From assembly GCA_020425835.1 (NCBI GenBank), contig JAGQRC010000157.1:1-7465 (forward strand): DNA of 7,465 nucleotides. The letters run 5' to 3'. Shown here piece by piece: positions 6,488 to 7,465 of this stretch. Numbering within the stretch: position 1 is the stretch's first letter; the number at the start of each line of letters is the position of its first letter. The notes below the pieces were generated by a model. The model saw nothing but the letters and a program-made list of their open reading frames with translations. It was not told where the DNA came from and did not search any database. This DNA comes from Planctomycetota bacterium. GTDB lineage: Bacteria > Planctomycetota > UBA8108 > UBA1146 > JAJFFE01. The position numbers and the translations under genes were made by a program.

Positions 6488-6666
6488 ACGACGATACCTC
6501 CCCTCCCCCGAACTCGACGGCCTCGGCCTCCGACCCGACCGCGGAGTCCAGCGGCGGGTTGACGACCGACGTCCTCCCGGGACTCGCGCTCGTCCTGGTG
6601 CTCGCCATCGGGATCATCTGGTGGCATACGCGTCGCCGTGCGGGACGGTCCGCGCGCAACGCCTGA
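6484..6666 (+). CDS. Small single-span membrane protein (60 residues), coupled to the CBS gene
   Basis: The GTG start overlaps the CBS stop in a GTGA arrangement, typical of translational coupling. No strong ribosome site of its own is seen. The first ~29 residues are Ser/Thr/Pro/Asp-rich and unstructured-looking. A hydrophobic span follows (LPGLALVLVLAIGIIWW, 31-47), then a basic C-terminus HTRRRAGRSARNA. By the positive-inside rule the N-terminus is outside and the basic tail inside, where it could meet the cytoplasmic CBS protein. It matches no family known to me. The overlap, the frame being open from the GTG, and the clear membrane-protein composition argue that it is real; its brevity leaves some doubt. 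Confidence 0.65.
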   Translation: MNDDTSPPPNSTASASDPTAESSGGLTTDVLPGLALVLVLAIGIIWWHTRRRAGRSARNA

Positions 6667-6670
6667 TGCC

Positions 6671-6686
6671 GTCGCGTCGGGGCGAC
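6671..6686. terminator. Short hairpin between convergent genes, weak terminator candidate
   Basis: GTCGC (6671-6675) pairs with GCGAC (6682-6686) around a 6-base loop. It lies in the 24-bp gap between the stop codons of the membrane-peptide gene (plus) and the dockerin-like gene (minus), so it could serve both directions. The stem is short and no T-run follows. Confidence 0.25.
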
Positions 6687-6690
6687 CCGC

Positions 6691-7465
6691 TCACGGACAG
6701 GCGGCGTAGTCCGCGCAGCCGAGCGCGTCACCGGTCGGATCGACACCACAATCGATCGGCCCCGGATCGCCAGGGAGCGGCGACCCCGGAGTGAACAACG
6801 CGGCCAGGGTGTGAATGGCGTCGGAGATGTCGTACTGCCCGTCGTCGTTGGAGTCACCGGCGTCCGCGCACGACGGGAGCGGCGATCCCGCAGAGAACAG
6901 CGCGGACAACGTGAAGATCGCGTCGGAGATGTCGAACGCGCCGTCGGCGTTCGCATCCCCGCGCCGGAAGATCGGATCCGCGACCGGGACCTCGATCGTC
7001 AGCGAAGCGATCACGAGCCCCATGGCGTTGAACGGGCCGTCATCGATCGTCCAGTTGAAGACCGCCAGACCGGAGAAGTCGTAGCTGCCCAGCGCATCGA
7101 GGATGTCGAGCGACGAGAGCGTGCTTCCGTCGTAGGTGACGTAGTAGTTGTTGGTGAACTGACCGAACGAACCGGTTTGACCGAGCGGTACGCCCGCGGG
7201 GAAGCTGAGGTTCGTCGAGGTCCAGAAGCCGTCGACCGCTGGATCGTTGTTGCGGATCACGAAGTACGGCGTCTGCCCCGCGGGGAACGGGCTCTGTAAC
7301 CCGATCGAACCCGACGGGAACGTTAGGGCGAACGAGCCGGAGTCGATCGGATAGCCCCGCGTCGGGAAGCTCGGGTTGTCGGTGAAGACACCGGAGTCGA
7401 CTGTGAAGGTGATCGTGGCGGCATCACCCGCCGTCGGGCTCCCCAGGATTCCGCTCGAGATCCCA
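6691..7465 (-). CDS. Secreted beta-rich protein with dockerin-like C-terminus, C-terminal part (cut by window edge)
   Basis: The minus strand reads open from the right edge to a TGA at 6693-6691, giving 257 residues without an N-terminus. A GTG at 7260 is not a convincing start because coding sequence clearly continues upstream of it. The visible part opens with a beta-sandwich-like region (GDAATITFTVDSG, FALTFPSGSIG, PYFVIRNNDPAVDGFWTS, YVTYDGSTLSS) similar in style to the anchor-type domains of exported proteins such as PEP-CTERM families; this is a resemblance, not a firm family call. From about residue 165 it holds the dockerin-like cassette: DANADGAFDISD, then SNDDGQYDISD, each followed by a hydrophobic helix ending in ALF. 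The tail is CGVDPTGDALGC and then CP at the end. Four cysteines match those of the 4625-5779 product in order. It is convergent with the CBS pair; any signal peptide lies outside the window. Confidence 0.88.
   Translation of the reverse strand, partial: GISSGILGSPTAGDAATITFTVDSGVFTDNPSFPTRGYPIDSGSFALTFPSGSIGLQSPFPAGQTPYFVIRNNDPAVDGFWTSTNLSFPAGVPLGQTGSFGQFTNNYYVTYDGSTLSSLDILDALGSYDFSGLAVFNWTIDDGPFNAMGLVIASLTIEVPVADPIFRRGDANADGAFDISDAIFTLSALFSAGSPLPSCADAGDSNDDGQYDISDAIHTLAALFTPGSPLPGDPGPIDCGVDPTGDALGCADYAACP
6818..6934 (-). repeat. Tandem dockerin-like units inside the minus-strand gene
   Basis: The 15-mer GCGTCGGAGATGTCG (plus-strand reading) occurs at 6818-6832 and again at 6920-6934, 102 bp (34 codons) apart. 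It encodes the DISDAI core of each Ca-binding unit. The reverse complement recurs with one mismatch at 5548-5562 in the plus-strand dockerin-like gene, so the repeats reflect the protein module and not a mobile element. Confidence 0.7.

Noticed and set aside
7258..7260. GTG at 7260 as the start of the minus-strand dockerin-like protein
   Set aside because: The same frame stays open to the window edge with beta-strand-like sequence (FALTFPSGSIG, FTVDSGVF) of the same character, so the gene is truncated by the window and does not start here.
4625..7465. Reading the dockerin-like proteins as parts of a cellulosome
   Set aside because: No cohesin, carbohydrate-binding or glycoside hydrolase domain is seen; similar modules occur on many exported proteins in such bacteria without cellulosomes.

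Overview
The window is GC-rich, densely coded bacterial DNA that most resembles the phylum Planctomycetota. Three things point there: an ECF sigma factor of the TIGR02999 / Sigma70_ECF type directly followed by a very large transmembrane Ser/Thr kinase with TPRs; several secreted proteins with IPT/TIG or beta-rich ectodomains; and two proteins ending in a dockerin-like double Ca-binding module with a Cys-rich 'CGxDPT...CP' tail. Myxococcota, Acidobacteriota or Verrucomicrobiota are possible alternatives. No rRNA, tRNA, CRISPR, insertion sequence or phage gene is seen.

Layout. 1-700 (minus strand, cut by the left edge): N-terminus of a secreted IPT/TIG-repeat protein. 701-828: divergent intergenic region. 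829-1386 and 1480-4425 (plus): an ECF sigma factor and a 981-residue kinase with one membrane span and an extracytoplasmic TPR/kinesin-light-chain-like array, very likely one operon. 4426-4624: intergenic, with a hairpin and a sigma54-like element. 4625-5779 (plus): secreted protein with a propeller-like body and dockerin-like C-terminus. 5780-6019: intergenic, with a terminator-like hairpin just after the stop, a perfect 13-bp inverted repeat, and a full-consensus sigma54 promoter 31 bp before the next start codon. 6020-6487 and 6484-6666 (plus): a two-CBS-domain protein overlapping a 60-residue single-span membrane protein. 6691-7465 (minus, cut by the right edge): C-terminal part of a second secreted protein with the same dockerin-like tail, convergent with the CBS pair.

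How the genes may work together. The sigma/kinase pair has no anti-sigma gene beside it, and the sigma factor lacks the acidic DAED residues of region 2.2, carrying QPTA instead. This fits a scheme in which the kinase senses something outside the cytoplasm through its TPR array and activates the sigma factor by phosphorylation. The CBS/membrane-peptide pair appears to sit under a different control, sigma54 with an upstream palindrome as a possible enhancer site. The secreted proteins are plausible surface outputs of such systems, but the sequence shows no direct regulatory link. The most noteworthy signals are the sigma54/palindrome architecture at 5854-5989, the DAED-to-QPTA change with its partner kinase, the exact 42-residue periodicity of the kinase repeats, and the shared C-terminal cassette of the two secreted proteins.
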